Notes: generated from the letters alone by a model not told the origin. A stretch of DNA of 64,000 nucleotides from Bacillota bacterium (GCA_023393165.1 JAEWMJ010000011.1:46778-110777), one strand, 5' to 3'. Positions 9,476 to 18,843 are shown, numbered from the stretch's first letter. Translations and numbers: made by a program.

Positions 9476-9500
9476 AGCGCTCCGGCGTATGGGAGACATG

Positions 9501-9536
9501 GAAGTCCCTGTCGCTGATATAACCAAAATCAGTTAG
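9501..9536 (+). pseudogene. Relic of the flgD 3' end
   Basis: Bases 9501-9532 match 9401-9432 inside flgD at 25 of 32 positions, with the last 16 bases identical, exactly 100 bases apart. In its own frame the relic reads EVPVADITKIS then TAG; flgD has EVQVGYITKIS at the matching place. It looks like a decayed local duplication of the FlgD tail between flgD and flgE. Confidence 0.55.
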
Positions 9537-9638
9537 GAAAACCAATTCAGCAGTATTTGCATGGATGGCAGGGATAATAATGCTGAAAACAACTGAAAGT
9601 TCATATAGATATCTTAAAATTTTTGGAGGATAACAGTT

Positions 9639-10919
9639 ATGATGCGAGCATTATTCGCCGGCGTGACCGGGCTTCGCAGCCATCAGACACGCATGGACGT
9701 AATCGGAAACAACATCGCAAACGTAAATACCTTAGGGTTTAAAAAGAGTCAGACAACATTTTCTGACCTGTTCAGTGAAACAATAAGTCCTTCTTCGGCG
9801 CCTTCCGGCAATTCGGGCGGTATCAATGCCAAACAGGTGGGACTCGGCGTTTCGGTCGCCTCGGTAGTGGTCAAGCATTCGCCCGGCGCGGCGCAGTACA
9901 CCGGCAACCCCCTTGATATGACGATCGACGGCGACGGATTCTTTGTCGTACGTACGGCGGACGGCAACCAGTATACCAGGGCGGGCAACTTTACGGTATC
10001 CAGCAACGGGAGTCTGGTAGATGCGAAGGGCAATTTTGTCCAGTGCTATAATTCCGTATGGAAACAGGGCGATGCCGGAAAATCCAAAGCAAATTCAATA
10101 AACGGCGAGTCTTCCACGTATTTCGACAACTTTGCCTATACCGAAGACCCAACGGCAATCAAGACCGCGCCTTCCGGCAGCTATACATTCAGCGTAGATC
10201 CGGCGACCGGAGCGGTGAAATTATTCAAGGACGAAATAGACATCACTCCCGCAGGCGGCCTGACGCTTGCTGCGGGAGCGGGAAACATACTGAATCCCCC
10301 GCTGACCGATACCGGCGCGCTCACTGACAATACGGCTTATACGCTGACGATTCCCGGACTTGGTGAGATCACTTTCCAGGCCTCGGCGGACGTAACGGCG
10401 GGAGACGGCGACAGCCGGTTCCAGAATGTTGCGGACGTACTCAACAACGCGAACATTGAAGTCATCAACAACGACGGCTTTATAGCGGGAAATACGGTGG
10501 GCGATCTGACGATCGATCTGGACAAGTATTACAACGTATCCGTAAACGAGCAGGGCGCGATCGTCGCACAGATCAAGGAAACCACGCTGGATCCTATCAC
10601 AGGCTCGGGCACAATCAAAGCGGGCTCAAATGTAGTGCTTGGTTATGTGGCGCTCGCCTCCTTCAACAATGTCGAAGGCCTTCAGAAGGCGGGCGGCAAC
10701 TTGTATGTCGTAACACCAAACTCGGGACAGCCCAGGCTGAGTACGGCGGGCTCCGGCGGGGTCGGAAACATTACGCCGTCTTCTCTTGAAATGTCAAATG
10801 TGGACTTGTCCGAGGAAATGGTCAATATGATTACAACCCAAAGGGGATTCCAGGCAAATTCCAGGGTAATTACCGCAACGGACCAGATGCTGGAAGAGTT
10901 GGTTAACCTGAAAAGGTAG
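9639..10919 (+). CDS. flgE: Flagellar hook protein FlgE
   Basis: FlgE polymerises into the hook. The 426-residue product opens with MMRALFAGVTGLRSHQ and the rod/hook motif DVIGNNIANVNTLGFKKS, has the GxGFFVV-type motif (DGDGFFVVRTADGNQYTRAGNF), and ends with the classic C-terminal hook helix SNVDLSEEMVNMITTQRGFQANSRVITATDQMLEELVNLKR. GGAGGA sits eight bases before the first of two ATGs. It is exported by the flagellar type III system, so no signal peptide is expected or seen. Confidence 0.97.
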   Translation: MMRALFAGVTGLRSHQTRMDVIGNNIANVNTLGFKKSQTTFSDLFSETISPSSAPSGNSGGINAKQVGLGVSVASVVVKHSPGAAQYTGNPLDMTIDGDGFFVVRTADGNQYTRAGNFTVSSNGSLVDAKGNFVQCYNSVWKQGDAGKSKANSINGESSTYFDNFAYTEDPTAIKTAPSGSYTFSVDPATGAVKLFKDEIDITPAGGLTLAAGAGNILNPPLTDTGALTDNTAYTLTIPGLGEITFQASADVTAGDGDSRFQNVADVLNNANIEVINNDGFIAGNTVGDLTIDLDKYYNVSVNEQGAIVAQIKETTLDPITGSGTIKAGSNVVLGYVALASFNNVEGLQKAGGNLYVVTPNSGQPRLSTAGSGGVGNITPSSLEMSNVDLSEEMVNMITTQRGFQANSRVITATDQMLEELVNLKR

Positions 10920-11004
10920 GGGATGACGCTTTAAGTTCCCCAGGCGCCGGGAGCTTTCGCTTACGGAACGTCTTTGGAACAAAGCGGATAAATAAGGAAC
11001 AGAA

Positions 11005-11032
11005 GCCGGCGGCGTTTATAAACGCTGCCGGC
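11005..11032 (+). other. GC-rich palindromic hairpin between flgE and flbD
   Basis: GCCGGC at 11005-11010 and 11027-11032 flank a near-perfect palindrome built on GCGTTTATAAACGC, with one G-T position. No T tract follows, so it is less likely a terminator than an mRNA end or processing hairpin that separates the abundant hook transcript from downstream motor genes. Confidence 0.6.
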
Positions 11033-11057
11033 ATCCAAAGAAAAGGGCGGTAACAAT

Positions 11058-11276
11058 ATGATTAGGGTTTCCAAGTTGAATGGTGTTGAGTATTATATCA
11101 ATGCCGACATCATCGATTATATAGAGAAAACTCCGGACACGTTGATTACTTTGTCTTCGGGAAAAAAGCTGGTTGTACTGGAGACGCCCGAAGAATTGGT
11201 GAAGAGAATTATTGCCTACAGGCAATTGATATACTGCAAATTGCCCGAATTCAAGAGTAGAGAAATAGGCGAATAA
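11058..11276 (+). CDS. flbD: FlbD family flagellar protein
   Basis: A 72-residue protein reading MIRVSKLNGVEYYINADIIDYIEKTPDTLITLSSGKK and a helical tail with LVKRIIAYRQ. This is the typical FlbD family pattern (xxVTRLNGxxxxINxxxIExIExTPDTxITLxxGKK). FlbD lies between flgE and motA in many Firmicutes; its molecular role is not settled. This is the Firmicutes small FlbD, not the Caulobacter transcription factor of the same name. AAAAGGGCGG precedes the ATG. Confidence 0.9.
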   Translation: MIRVSKLNGVEYYINADIIDYIEKTPDTLITLSSGKKLVVLETPEELVKRIIAYRQLIYCKLPEFKSREIGE

Positions 11277-11308
11277 TTGCCGGATTCGGCTTTTTTAGGA
11301 GGATTAAT

Positions 11309-12106
11309 ATGATGATATCTACCGTGGCCGGGTTTGCCGCGGGTATAGTTGCAATTGTTGTCTCAATAATGATTGATGGACGTATACAAGATTTTTATAA
11401 TTTACCGTCCATTATGATAGTTTTTGGCGGTACTATTGCCTCTACGATGGTCACTTTCCCGATGAGCGAGCTTAAAAAGATCCCAACCTTGCTGAAATAT
11501 GCCTTAAGCAAAGACAAGGTGGATATCAAAAGCGATATTGACGAGATCATCAGAATGGCGAACGTGGCCCGGAGAGACGGTTTGCTTGCCCTGGAAAATC
11601 TGCTGGATGAGATGGAAAATCCTTTTATGAAAAACGGCGTCATGCTTATAATGGACGGGACCGATCCTGAAACCATCAAAAGCGTGCTGGAAACCGAAAT
11701 TAATTTTATGGAAGAACGGCATGCAGACGGCAAAAAGATTTTCGAAGCGATGGCATCCTACGCGCCCGCCTACGGAATGATCGGTACGCTGATAGGGCTT
11801 ATCAATATGCTGGTAAGTTTGGACGACGCGGCAAAGCTGGGACCCGCCATGGCGGTTGCGCTGGTTACCACTTTCTACGGCGTGATTCTGGCAAATTTGG
11901 TTTTTACGCCTCTTGCCAATCAGCTTGCTATCAGAAGCAAACGGGAACAGCTTCAGAAAGATATTATCATCGAAGGGATCCTCTCCATACAGGACGGAGA
12001 AAATCCCAGGGTGATCAGGGACAAGCTTGCGGCGTTCGTTTCCAACCAGGAAGCCGAAATGATAGAGGTTAAATCTGGCAAAAAAGAGGAAACGGTGAAT
12101 GAATAA
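11309..12106 (+). CDS. motA: Flagellar stator protein MotA
   Basis: MotA makes the membrane stator channel with MotB and pushes on FliG. The 265-residue product has four hydrophobic segments (about residues 1-22, 30-50, 150-172, 183-203), the cytoplasmic loop with RRDGLLALE, and the conserved block YAPAYGMIGTLIGLINMLVSLDDAAKLGPAMAVALVTTFYG. TAGGAGG precedes the ATG. It overlaps motB by eight bases, as is usual for this pair. Confidence 0.96.
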   Translation: MMISTVAGFAAGIVAIVVSIMIDGRIQDFYNLPSIMIVFGGTIASTMVTFPMSELKKIPTLLKYALSKDKVDIKSDIDEIIRMANVARRDGLLALENLLDEMENPFMKNGVMLIMDGTDPETIKSVLETEINFMEERHADGKKIFEAMASYAPAYGMIGTLIGLINMLVSLDDAAKLGPAMAVALVTTFYGVILANLVFTPLANQLAIRSKREQLQKDIIIEGILSIQDGENPRVIRDKLAAFVSNQEAEMIEVKSGKKEETVNE

Positions 12107-12935
12107 AAGAAAGGGCCGTAAAGAGGAGCAGAAGAGCGGCGCGCCTGAATGGATGAATACCTACGGCGACATGGTAACGCTTTTATTAACATTTTTTGTT
12201 CTGTTATTTGCCTTTTCCAATGTAGACAAACAAAAGTTTGCGGCGCTGATTGAATCTTTCTCGGGGACTCCTCCGACTGTCGTAATAGAGCCGATAGATA
12301 TGACCAATCCCGTCCAGGGCTTTAAAGTGGAGGATTATATACCGGGCGTAAACGTCGGGCTTGCGGATCAGACCGAAGAGGAAGAAAAAAAGCAGCAGGA
12401 GGACGAGAAGACGGGCGGAGATACCGAAGAAGAAAGGCAATACGATTACAGGGTAGAGGCGATTTTCTCGGATCTTTTTGAAAGGCTTCAGGCGTACATC
12501 CGGGAGAATCATCTGGAAGGTTCGCTGGTAGTTATGCGGGACGGTGAATATATAAATTTAACCGTAATCGAAGGGACTCTGTTTGATTCGGGGCAGGCGC
12601 AGCTGATTGGTTCCGCGCAGACGATTTTGACGGATATAGGCGCAATGCTGAGTGAATCGCTTGATAGCATATACCGCATTACGGTGGAAGGACATACCGA
12701 TAACGTACCGATATCCAACAGCCAGTTTGTGGACAACTGGGACCTCTCAACGAAACGGGCGACCAATGTGGTGCGGTATATGAACCAGACAAGCAATCTG
12801 CCGATGCCCATTTTCATAGCCGTCGGGAAAGGCGAATGGGAACCGGCTGCGTCAAACGACACCGAAGAGGGACGCAGGCAGAACAGGCGGGTACAATTTA
12901 TTATTGCAAGTAAAAATTCTGGAATAGAGGAATGA
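12099..12935 (+). CDS. motB: Flagellar stator protein MotB
   Basis: MotB anchors the stator to peptidoglycan. The 278-residue product has a basic N-terminus, one membrane helix (about residues 25-45) preceded by the ion-binding aspartate D24 in NTYGDMVTLLLTFFVLLFAF, an acidic linker (EEEEKKQQEDEKTGG), and an OmpA-like peptidoglycan-binding domain with TVEGHTDNVPI and LSTKRATNVVRYM. Whether the motor uses protons or sodium cannot be told from what is visible. Confidence 0.95.
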   Translation: MNKRKGRKEEQKSGAPEWMNTYGDMVTLLLTFFVLLFAFSNVDKQKFAALIESFSGTPPTVVIEPIDMTNPVQGFKVEDYIPGVNVGLADQTEEEEKKQQEDEKTGGDTEEERQYDYRVEAIFSDLFERLQAYIRENHLEGSLVVMRDGEYINLTVIEGTLFDSGQAQLIGSAQTILTDIGAMLSESLDSIYRITVEGHTDNVPISNSQFVDNWDLSTKRATNVVRYMNQTSNLPMPIFIAVGKGEWEPAASNDTEEGRRQNRRVQFIIASKNSGIEE

Positions 12936-12941
12936 AGAACG

Positions 12942-13361
12942 ATGAATAAAAAGGTATTGGCAGTTGTATTGGTGGTGGTCGTCGCGGTGGCGGGCTATTT
13001 TATCTACGACTTAAAATTTAAGGATCAGGGCGGGGAAGGCCAGCAGTCCGTAAACATTGAGGATATTTATTATTATTCTACAGGCGATTATTTTGTAACA
13101 AATATAAAAGACAGCAAATCCTTATCCAAAGTTTCGGTATCGCTGGCTTTAACGGGTAAAGACCAGACCGAATTGCTCACGACCAACAACGCGCTGATCC
13201 GTTCGATTATTGTAGATGTCATGAGGAGTCATACCGAAGATGAATTGCGCGCCGTGGATGCCACAACGGTGTTGTCCGCTGAAATGCTTGCCAAGCTTAA
13301 AGCGGCGCTGAATATAGAAGATATTGTGAATGTATATATCAGTGACTTTGTTATACAATAA
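12942..13361 (+). CDS. fliL: Flagellar basal body-associated protein FliL
   Basis: A 139-residue protein with one N-terminal membrane helix (residues 4-22, KVLAVVLVVVVAVAGYFIY) and a periplasmic/extracytoplasmic domain containing YYSTGDYFVTNIKDS and a C-terminal DELRAVDATTVLSAEMLAKLKAAL helix, matching FliL, which surrounds and activates stators. It lies six bases after motB and before fliM, the common order. Confidence 0.88.
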   Translation: MNKKVLAVVLVVVVAVAGYFIYDLKFKDQGGEGQQSVNIEDIYYYSTGDYFVTNIKDSKSLSKVSVSLALTGKDQTELLTTNNALIRSIIVDVMRSHTEDELRAVDATTVLSAEMLAKLKAALNIEDIVNVYISDFVIQ

Positions 13362-13395
13362 CAGCTGAAAAAAAACGGAACAGGGGGAGCCCTTT

Positions 13396-14391
13396 TTGTC
13401 AAACATTCTATCTCAAAATGAAATCGACAACTTGCTGAACGCTTTGAATGCGGGCACCGATGTTGAGCTCAATAATGAGACCACCGAAACCCAGCAGAGC
13501 GTCCGCACGTACGATTTCAGAACAGCGAACAAATTTTATAAAGAACAAATGCGCACGCTGAATATTGTCTTCGATACTTTTGCGTATTTACTGTCCACAA
13601 AGTTAACGGGACTTCTGCATACCATGTGCGAAGTGGAAGTGGTCTCGGTGGAAGAGCAGAGTTTTGGCGAATTCAACAACTCAATTTCTTCCCCCGTACT
13701 TTTGGGCATCATCGAAATGCCACCGCTTCAGGGATCGCTTTTGCTGGAGGTATCTCCCGTACTAGCATATGGAATCATCAGCAGGCTTTTCGGCGGAGCT
13801 GCGGACTATACATTGTCCGGCAAATCCTTTACGGAAATTGAAATGACGATCATCGAAAATCTGATGTACCAGATCATGGATATTTTCAGGGAGTCGTTCA
13901 AAAAGATTTTGATCGTGCAGCCGGAACTGTCCAGAATGGAAACGAGTTCCCAGTTTACGCAAATAGCCGCGATGAACGAACCGGCCGCTATCGTAACGAT
14001 GAGTACAAAAATTGACGGCACGCAGGGGATGATATCCATATGCATACCGCACTTTTCCATACAGTCTATTTCAAAGGAATTGAACACGGCAAGCTGGTCC
14101 ATTGCTTCCAACATGGTGCAGGCCCAGCAGGATAAAAAGGAAATCATGGAAAAGCAGTTGGACGAGACTTTTGTCACGCTGCAGGCCACGTTTAACGACA
14201 CGTATACGACTTTAAGCGAGATACTGAACATGCAGGTGGGGGATCTTATACGGATCAACCATAGCATTGATGAATATATCAAAATCAACGTAGAAGACAT
14301 TCCTAAATTTGAAGGCGTTATTGGCGTTGAAAAAAATAAATATGCAGTACAGCTTGCAAATATAATCAAGGAGACTGATCCAAGTGAGTGA
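13396..14391 (+). CDS. fliM: Flagellar motor switch protein FliM
   Basis: FliM is the switch-complex protein that binds phosphorylated CheY. The product (331 residues) starts at TTG 13396 after GGGGGAG; the first residues SNILSQNEIDNLLNAL hold the conserved CheY-binding motif (LSQxEIDxLL). The middle domain is CheC-like, and the C-terminal SpoA domain carries the LQVGDLIRIN-type strand (LNMQVGDLIRINHSIDEYIKINVEDIPKFEG). It overlaps fliY by eight bases. Confidence 0.95.
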   Translation: MSNILSQNEIDNLLNALNAGTDVELNNETTETQQSVRTYDFRTANKFYKEQMRTLNIVFDTFAYLLSTKLTGLLHTMCEVEVVSVEEQSFGEFNNSISSPVLLGIIEMPPLQGSLLLEVSPVLAYGIISRLFGGAADYTLSGKSFTEIEMTIIENLMYQIMDIFRESFKKILIVQPELSRMETSSQFTQIAAMNEPAAIVTMSTKIDGTQGMISICIPHFSIQSISKELNTASWSIASNMVQAQQDKKEIMEKQLDETFVTLQATFNDTYTTLSEILNMQVGDLIRINHSIDEYIKINVEDIPKFEGVIGVEKNKYAVQLANIIKETDPSE

Positions 14392-15490
14392 TAATTTTTT
14401 AAGCCAGGAACAAATAGAAAAGATGCTCAGCGAGGCGGGACAGATCAAGGATGGAAGCGCCCTTTTTGCAGATGATTATCTTTCACGCGACGAACAGGAT
14501 GTGCTGGGGGAAATCGGGAATATTTGCATGGGTACGGCAGCTACCACCATGTTTACGTTACTGGGAAGAAAAGTGACGATCACCACGCCGTCCATCTCGG
14601 TGCATACGCTCAAAACTCTGAGCGAGGAGTATCCCGCGCCCATAGTTGTTGTGGAAGTCAACTACATCAAGGGCATTACGGGGAAGAATCTTCTGATATT
14701 AAAGGAATACGACGTTGCGCTGATCACCAATCTGCTGCTCGGGGAAGACGGCCCGATCGACGAGAACAATATCCAACTGGACGAGACTCATTTAAGCGCG
14801 ATACGCGAGGTAATGAACCAGATGATCGGATCTTCCGCAACATCGCTTGCGGATATACTGCAAACGGCAATCAATATTTCGACGCCCCAGGCGAAGCAGA
14901 TTTCCCTGAGTGATCAGGAAATATCCGAAGCCTTTTTCGACGATAACGATCCGATTGTAAAGATCAATTTCAGAATGGAAATAGAAAATCTGTTAACCAG
15001 CGAAATCATGCAGATTCTTCCTTTGAACTTTGCGAAGAACCTTGCTTCAAACGTTATCAACGGCGCTGATCAGCCCACTCCCGAACCGGAAGTTGCCGCT
15101 TCAGCTGCGAAAACGCAATATCCGGAGCCGAGTTCCGCCGGAAACTCCAGCATTATTCGCGATAATCCGAATGTGGATGTAAAAGTTGCACAGTTTCCTT
15201 CTTTTGATTCATCCAGGCAACTCAACAATCCGCTCTTTGAAAATATCGGCATGATACTGGACGTTCCTATGAAGGTGACCGTGGAACTTGGTAAATCAAA
15301 AAAGAAAATCAAAGAAATCCTTGATTTTAATATGGGGTCGGTCATCGTGCTGGACAAGATCGCCGGCGAAGCGGTGGATATTTTGGTAAACGGAAAAATT
15401 GTAGGAAAAGGAGAAGTTGTTGTCATTGACGATAATTATGGCGTTAGAATAACGGAAATTAATTTAACCTCAACCATGGAATTGTTATAG
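14384..15490 (+). CDS. fliY: Flagellar motor switch phosphatase FliY (CheC-FliN type)
   Basis: FliY removes phosphate from CheY at the switch and supplies the FliN-type rotor subunit. The 368-residue product begins at GTG 14384 inside the fliM end. Its N-terminus FLSQEQIEKMLSEAG is a second CheY-binding-like motif. Two CheC-like active-site helices are visible as DVLGEIGNICMGTAATT and LSAIREVMNQMIGSSATSLAD, with the E-x2-N pairs that define CheC-type phosphatases. A linker rich in Pro, Ser and Ala (about residues 230-265) leads to the C-terminal SpoA domain with VTVELGKSKKKIKEILDFNMGSVI. Confidence 0.95.
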   Translation: MSDNFLSQEQIEKMLSEAGQIKDGSALFADDYLSRDEQDVLGEIGNICMGTAATTMFTLLGRKVTITTPSISVHTLKTLSEEYPAPIVVVEVNYIKGITGKNLLILKEYDVALITNLLLGEDGPIDENNIQLDETHLSAIREVMNQMIGSSATSLADILQTAINISTPQAKQISLSDQEISEAFFDDNDPIVKINFRMEIENLLTSEIMQILPLNFAKNLASNVINGADQPTPEPEVAASAAKTQYPEPSSAGNSSIIRDNPNVDVKVAQFPSFDSSRQLNNPLFENIGMILDVPMKVTVELGKSKKKIKEILDFNMGSVIVLDKIAGEAVDILVNGKIVGKGEVVVIDDNYGVRITEINLTSTMELL

Positions 15491-15527
15491 TACTTAAAGT
15501 AATGCAAATTAGCGGAAAGGCAACAAA

Positions 15528-16565
15528 ATGGCTGTCGAAAACAATAAAATAAAAGTTCTGGTGGTGGACGATTCGCTGTTTTTCAGAACGGCAATTGCGA
15601 ACGCTTTGTCCAATAATCCTAATTTAAAGGTTGTGGGCGTAGCTGCAAGCGCGTTCGAAGCCAGAGATAAGATAAATGAATTAAATCCCGATGTCATGAC
15701 GCTGGATGTGGAAATGCCGCAAATGAACGGGATTGACTTTTTAAAAATGATGATGCCTAAAAATCCACTGCCTGTGGTGGTAGTGAGCGCCGTGAACGGG
15801 ATTGTGTTCGAGGCGTTCAAAGCGGGAGCTGTGGATTTTGTGGTGAAACCGTCGTCAGCCAAACCGGACAATATAGGCGGCTTTTGCAGCGAACTTGCAA
15901 GCAAGATTTTGATTGCTGCCAGCGCCAGACTAAAATCCGGCAAAACGGACGTACAGCCTGCGGCGCCGAGAACGCTGGGCACTATAAAAAATACAGACGG
16001 ACTGATTGCGCTTGGAGCCTCCACCGGCGGTACGGAAGCTACAAGTACGATTTTAAAAGCGTTGCCTTCCACCATCCCCGGCATGGTCGTTACGCAGCAT
16101 ATGCCGCCGGTTTTCACGAAGATGTATGCGCAGAGGCTTGACAAGGAATGCGCGCTTACCGTGAAAGAAGCGGAAAACAACGATATTATATTGCCGGGAC
16201 ACGTCTATGTTGCGCCCGGGGACCAACAGATGGAAGTAGTGAAAAAGGGAAGTCAAATGGTCATCCGATGTTATGCGGGCGAAAGGGTAAGCGGACATTG
16301 CCCGTCGGTGGACGTGCTGTTCAATTCGGTTGCGGGATTTGCCAATGAACATACCGTAGGCATTATTCTGACCGGAATGGGCTCGGACGGCGCAAAAGGA
16401 TTGCTTGCCATGAGGCAAAAAGGCGCTTATACCATCGGACAGGATGAGAAAAGCTGCGTCGTATATGGAATGCCAATGGTTGCGTATAAAATAGGCGCGG
16501 TGGCCAAACAGGTATCTCTGGATAAAATTGCGGATACGCTTCTGGATTATCTGGCTAAAAAATAA
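15528..16565 (+). CDS. cheB: Chemotaxis methylesterase/response regulator CheB
   Basis: CheB demethylates chemoreceptors when phosphorylated by CheA, giving adaptation together with CheR (23863). The 345-residue product has a receiver domain with the acidic pair VVDDS, phospho-acceptor in MTLDVEMPQMNG and the conserved lysine in VVKPSS. The esterase domain has the catalytic serine in LGASTGGTEA, the histidine in VTQHMPP and the aspartate region ILTGMGSDGAKG. Its stop at 16565 directly abuts the stop of the minus-strand ylqH-like gene. Confidence 0.96.
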   Translation: MAVENNKIKVLVVDDSLFFRTAIANALSNNPNLKVVGVAASAFEARDKINELNPDVMTLDVEMPQMNGIDFLKMMMPKNPLPVVVVSAVNGIVFEAFKAGAVDFVVKPSSAKPDNIGGFCSELASKILIAASARLKSGKTDVQPAAPRTLGTIKNTDGLIALGASTGGTEATSTILKALPSTIPGMVVTQHMPPVFTKMYAQRLDKECALTVKEAENNDIILPGHVYVAPGDQQMEVVKKGSQMVIRCYAGERVSGHCPSVDVLFNSVAGFANEHTVGIILTGMGSDGAKGLLAMRQKGAYTIGQDEKSCVVYGMPMVAYKIGAVAKQVSLDKIADTLLDYLAKK

Positions 16566-16844
16566 TCATTTCTGTTTGTAGTTTTGATCCATTTGAAATA
16601 TAAAAACAAAGATCCGGGCTACCGCTTCGTATAATTTGGGCGGTATGGCGTCTCCAACAGACAGCGTTTGCAAAACCTGGGAGAGCTCGGCGTTCTCAAG
16701 AACAGGCACCTCGTTTTTTCCTGCTGTTTCAATAATTTTATCGGCTACAAAACCCTGGCCGACCGCTGTAATTACCGGCGCATTGTTTCGCTCCGGATCG
16801 TATTTCAAGGCGGCGGCTTGTTTTTTAGGGGTCGCTTTCTTCAT
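16566..16844 (-). CDS. ylqH: YlqH-like protein (isolated FlhB cytoplasmic domain)
   Basis: A 92-residue protein resembling the cytoplasmic C-terminal domain of FlhB, the substrate-specificity switch of the flagellar export gate, without membrane helices. Recognisable parts are AAALKYDPERNNAPVITAVGQGFVADKIIETAGKNEVPVLENAELSQVL and SVGDAIPPKLYEAVARIFVFI. The NPTH cleavage motif of FlhB is replaced by about YDPERNNAP. The ATG at 16844 is chosen because GGAGG sits five bases before it. In Bacillus the ylqG-ylqH pair has the same order; the role of these free domains is uncertain. Confidence 0.82.
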   Translation of the reverse strand: MKKATPKKQAAALKYDPERNNAPVITAVGQGFVADKIIETAGKNEVPVLENAELSQVLQTLSVGDAIPPKLYEAVARIFVFIFQMDQNYKQK

Positions 16845-16860
16845 TGAAGCCTCCATAGGT

Positions 16861-18711
16861 TTAAATCTGAATGTCCAGCCCGGCTGCCGGAAGACGGCTT
16901 TCCCTGGAAAAGAGTTCCTGCGCATTGAGCGGAGTTGTTTTCTTCTCAATAAGCCCGAATTGCATGCTTTTTATCTGAAACCCGGACTCGGCAAGCGATT
17001 GTTTTAAGCTGGCGGCTTCCTTTTTCAGGTAGCCTGAAAAAGCCTCGGAATCCAGCCGGAAATTTACTTCCAGGCTGTTTCCTTCGCACTTCAGCATTGT
17101 TTCAACCCTTCCCAGATTTTGTGTTTCTAGGGCTATCAGGACTGAGCTTTGCTCGCGGGTGGCTTTTGACCTGCTGTTGCGCTCAAAAATATAAAGTTCC
17201 GCCGTGTTTTTTTGGTTTTCAAACCGGACGGGGATCTGAAAATAGAAAAACTGCTCCAGGCCTGATGTGAACTGAACCTGCGCTTGGAGTTCGCCTGCCT
17301 GGCGGGTTATCGCGCTCTTATCGCCTGCCAGGCGGGCAAGATCGGATGCTATACTTTTCGTCAGCATTTCCTGGTTTATGACAGTTTCGCGCAGGTCCTT
17401 TGCGGCAGCCGGGATATCGTCCGCTTTCAAATGTACGAACAACCCGTCCATTTTATGAAGCACCTTCATAGCGGTATCCAATAAAGAGGCCGGTGTTTGG
17501 GCCTGCGTGGATTCTTTAAGTATTCCAGGGCCGCCGCCGTTCTCCGTCACGGATGTCCCGGGGGCGTTTCCACCGTTTCCCATAGCGGGCTGCTTTGGCA
17601 GGACCGGGTTTTCCGGTACGGTGTCAAAAGCGACTGAAATTAATCCGGGATTGTCCTTCAAAACAGGCAATTGGGAAAGCAAGGACTGCCTTTCCTGGAC
17701 CGGAAGTTTCAGAAAAGAAAGTAAACCGGAGAACAACTGCGTGCCCAGCGGTTCTTTTCCCGCGAGGATGGCTGCAGCGGTTTCAGCTTCCTGCTTTGGC
17801 AGGGAAGCCAGCAGTTTAATAATTTCCGCCGGGTTTTTTGCGCCTGACAATAAACTTGCGATATCTTTGACCGGTTGGGAAGAAGCGGGAATCTGATCCG
17901 CCGGTGCGCCTTTGAGGAGGAAAGCGCTTTCGCCCTGTTCCAAAAAAGTAACAAGCGCCCGCAGCAATTGCGTTTCGCCTTCCGTTGCGGTTGGCTTGTT
18001 TCCCGAAGTGGCAATCCGGACGTTTCCGGGATCCTTCCAGGTTGTGCCTGTTTGTACGAGAGGATCGGCCTGCGCGGTTCCTGCGGCGCTCTGCGCCTTT
18101 TGGCCGGGCGCGGCTTCAGTATCCGCAAGCAGCCGCGTGAATGCGTCCGAAAGCTGCCCGATGCGCTCTCCGGTTTGCGGAGACCGCGTGATCAGCCGGT
18201 CCAGCCGGCTGAGTGTTTCTTCATCGGGCTTTAAATGATTGGCCGCCAAAAATGCGGATATGCCGGAAGGCAGGTCCGGGCGCGCCTTCATGATCTTTGC
18301 CAGGTTGGAGATAGTCTCGGGCGCAGGCATAAAACCGTTTTCCTGCAGAATGCCGGCAAGCCGTATATTCTGTGCCGACGGTTCGATGCCGGCTCTCAAA
18401 AGCAAATTTTCCCGAACGCTGACTTCCGGCCGCAACTGCTGGCCGTTCAGCGAGAGCATCCGAAGGGAAATCTGCTTGCCCTGGAGGGAGTTCATCATCA
18501 GTTCCACCTGGTCTCCGGGCTGTAACTGGACGCCTCCCCGAAAGTCCGCCTGAACGGTTTTTCCGTCCTGCGTCTTTAAAATTATCCGGGAGCCGTTGAC
18601 GTCCGTAATATCCGCCTGAATGGTATCCCCGGACTTAAGCCCTGAAAAGATCCGGGAGGCCTCTGCCCGGCTGGCCGGTATTAAAATGAACTCTACAGAC
18701 TGTACGCGCAA
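16861..18711 (-). CDS. ylqG: YlqG/FliK-like protein
   Basis: A 616-residue protein starting at TTG 18711, six bases after GGAGG. The N-terminus (about residues 25-80, LKSGDTIQADITDVNGSRIILKTQDGKTVQADF) looks like a small beta domain. The middle is long and rich in Pro, Gln, Ala and Leu. The last 150 residues contain FYFQIPVRFENQKNTAELYIFER and a FliK-like hook-domain pattern (LGRVETMLKCEGNSLEVNFRLDSEAFSGYLKKEAASLKQSLAESGF). It lies 17 bases upstream of the FlhB-domain gene. The pairing of a FliK-like ruler with a free FlhB switch domain suggests a role in export control; this is inference. Confidence 0.75.
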   Translation of the reverse strand: MRVQSVEFILIPASRAEASRIFSGLKSGDTIQADITDVNGSRIILKTQDGKTVQADFRGGVQLQPGDQVELMMNSLQGKQISLRMLSLNGQQLRPEVSVRENLLLRAGIEPSAQNIRLAGILQENGFMPAPETISNLAKIMKARPDLPSGISAFLAANHLKPDEETLSRLDRLITRSPQTGERIGQLSDAFTRLLADTEAAPGQKAQSAAGTAQADPLVQTGTTWKDPGNVRIATSGNKPTATEGETQLLRALVTFLEQGESAFLLKGAPADQIPASSQPVKDIASLLSGAKNPAEIIKLLASLPKQEAETAAAILAGKEPLGTQLFSGLLSFLKLPVQERQSLLSQLPVLKDNPGLISVAFDTVPENPVLPKQPAMGNGGNAPGTSVTENGGGPGILKESTQAQTPASLLDTAMKVLHKMDGLFVHLKADDIPAAAKDLRETVINQEMLTKSIASDLARLAGDKSAITRQAGELQAQVQFTSGLEQFFYFQIPVRFENQKNTAELYIFERNSRSKATREQSSVLIALETQNLGRVETMLKCEGNSLEVNFRLDSEAFSGYLKKEAASLKQSLAESGFQIKSMQFGLIEKKTTPLNAQELFSRESRLPAAGLDIQI

Positions 18712-18843
18712 TTTGAGCCTCCAAAGAAATATATTTATATATATATCGGCAATACCGGGGTTTCAGTTAAGCTTTTTAAAAAAATTATAAGGGGTTTACC
18801 TAATATTACCGAACGCTGGTTTCAATTATTGCACAGCTTGGCC

